Below are positions 63,922 through 64,000 of a DNA stretch of 64,000 bases, one piece after another. The stretch covers positions 2,710,262 to 2,774,261 of the forward strand of contig NZ_FOBG01000001.1 in assembly GCF_900109645.1 (NCBI RefSeq), in the 5' to 3' direction. Positions within the stretch are counted from its first letter, which is position 1. Each line of letters starts with the position of its first letter. The position numbers and the translations under genes were made by a program. Source of the stretch: Duganella sp. CF402. GTDB taxonomy: Bacteria; Pseudomonadota; Gammaproteobacteria; Burkholderiales; Burkholderiaceae_D. The notes beneath the pieces were generated by a model. That model saw only the letters and a list, made by a program, of their open reading frames with translations, ran no database searches and had not been told where the DNA came from.

Positions 63922-64000
63922 TCAGCCCAAACGGACCGGTATGAAGATTTTATCGTCGCCGCGCTGGATCAGCAATGCCACCGACTTGCCGGCCTTGCCC
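63922..64000 (-). CDS. C-terminal end of a DegP/DegQ-type (Do) serine protease (partial)
   Basis: Only 25 residues are in the window: GKAGKSVALLIQRGDDKIFI then PVRLG and a stop at 63922-63924. This is the last strand of the second PDZ domain of periplasmic Do-family proteases. The catalytic domain lies outside. It is followed 26 bases later on the same strand by the QseB/PmrA-type regulator. The assignment rests on a short stretch and is therefore moderate. Confidence 0.65.
   Translation of the reverse strand, partial: GKAGKSVALLIQRGDDKIFIPVRLG

Overview
The window is a stretch of ordinary-looking chromosome from a GC-rich betaproteobacterium. Gene content and order (pyrG-kdsA-eno-ftsB, dapA-bamC, mutS, a RoxA-type oxygenase, YehZYXW-type transporter, four TonB-dependent receptors, DUF2844/DUF3443 pair) suggest Oxalobacteraceae of the Massilia/Duganella/Janthinobacterium kind. 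That placement is inferred from gene order and style, not from a database search. No rRNA, tRNA, CRISPR array, intact insertion sequence or prophage was recognised, and no gap between genes exceeds about 300 bases.

Layout. 1-5.74 kb: a quaternary-amine type ABC importer whose genes follow a TonB-dependent receptor with overlapping codons. 5.83-6.83 kb: a GH53 endo-galactanase. 7.0-10.3 kb: a GntR-FCD regulator and a NitT/TauT-type ABC importer. 10.4-17.7 kb: TPR protein, mutS, a degenerate metallophosphoesterase, SlyD-like isomerase, RoxA-type oxygenase and a tiny Ala/Pro lipoprotein behind a palindrome-rich promoter. 17.8-27.0 kb: a housekeeping block, mostly minus strand (bamC, dapA, methyltransferase, trpS, M50 protease, YciO, htpX, PHP phosphatase, dehydratase, hydrolase). 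27.2-30.0 kb: gamma carbonic anhydrase, hslO, a bile-acid-symporter family protein and a small lipoprotein. 30.1-33.7 kb: a TonB receptor/glycerophosphodiesterase pair behind a candidate Pho box. 33.7-34.2 kb: a ParE/RelE toxin-antitoxin pair. 34.3-37.9 kb: a haem receptor and an exported HmuS-like protein behind a Fur box. 37.9-42.8 kb: small enzymes, L,D-transpeptidase and ftsB. 43-47 kb: eno, kdsA, pyrG. 47.2-52.0 kb: PRC-barrel protein, dnaE2 with its own LexA box, a hydrolase and a PhzF remnant. 52.1-60.7 kb: a fourth TonB receptor, the DUF2844/DUF3443 pair, a CpdB-type nucleotidase behind a strong candidate Pho box, a Sel1 lipoprotein and a hemerythrin. 60.7-64 kb: a pantetheine-phosphate adenylyltransferase fused to an HD hydrolase, preceded on the same strand by a two-component system and the tail of a DegP/DegQ-type protease.

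How the parts may work together. Nutrient scavenging across the outer membrane is the main theme. Receptor-plus-importer (5.7-0 kb), receptor-plus-phosphodiesterase (30-33.7 kb) and receptor-plus-haem protein (37.8-34.3 kb) each look like one uptake unit. Two of the loci (30.1 and 57.2 kb) carry 7-4-7 Pho-box-like direct repeats ten bases upstream of a -10 element, which points to a phosphate-starvation response acting on phosphoesters. The most unusual items are the TonB receptor coupled to an osmoprotectant-type ABC importer, the adenylyltransferase-HD fusion, the exported HmuS-like protein and the lone SOS-controlled dnaE2.
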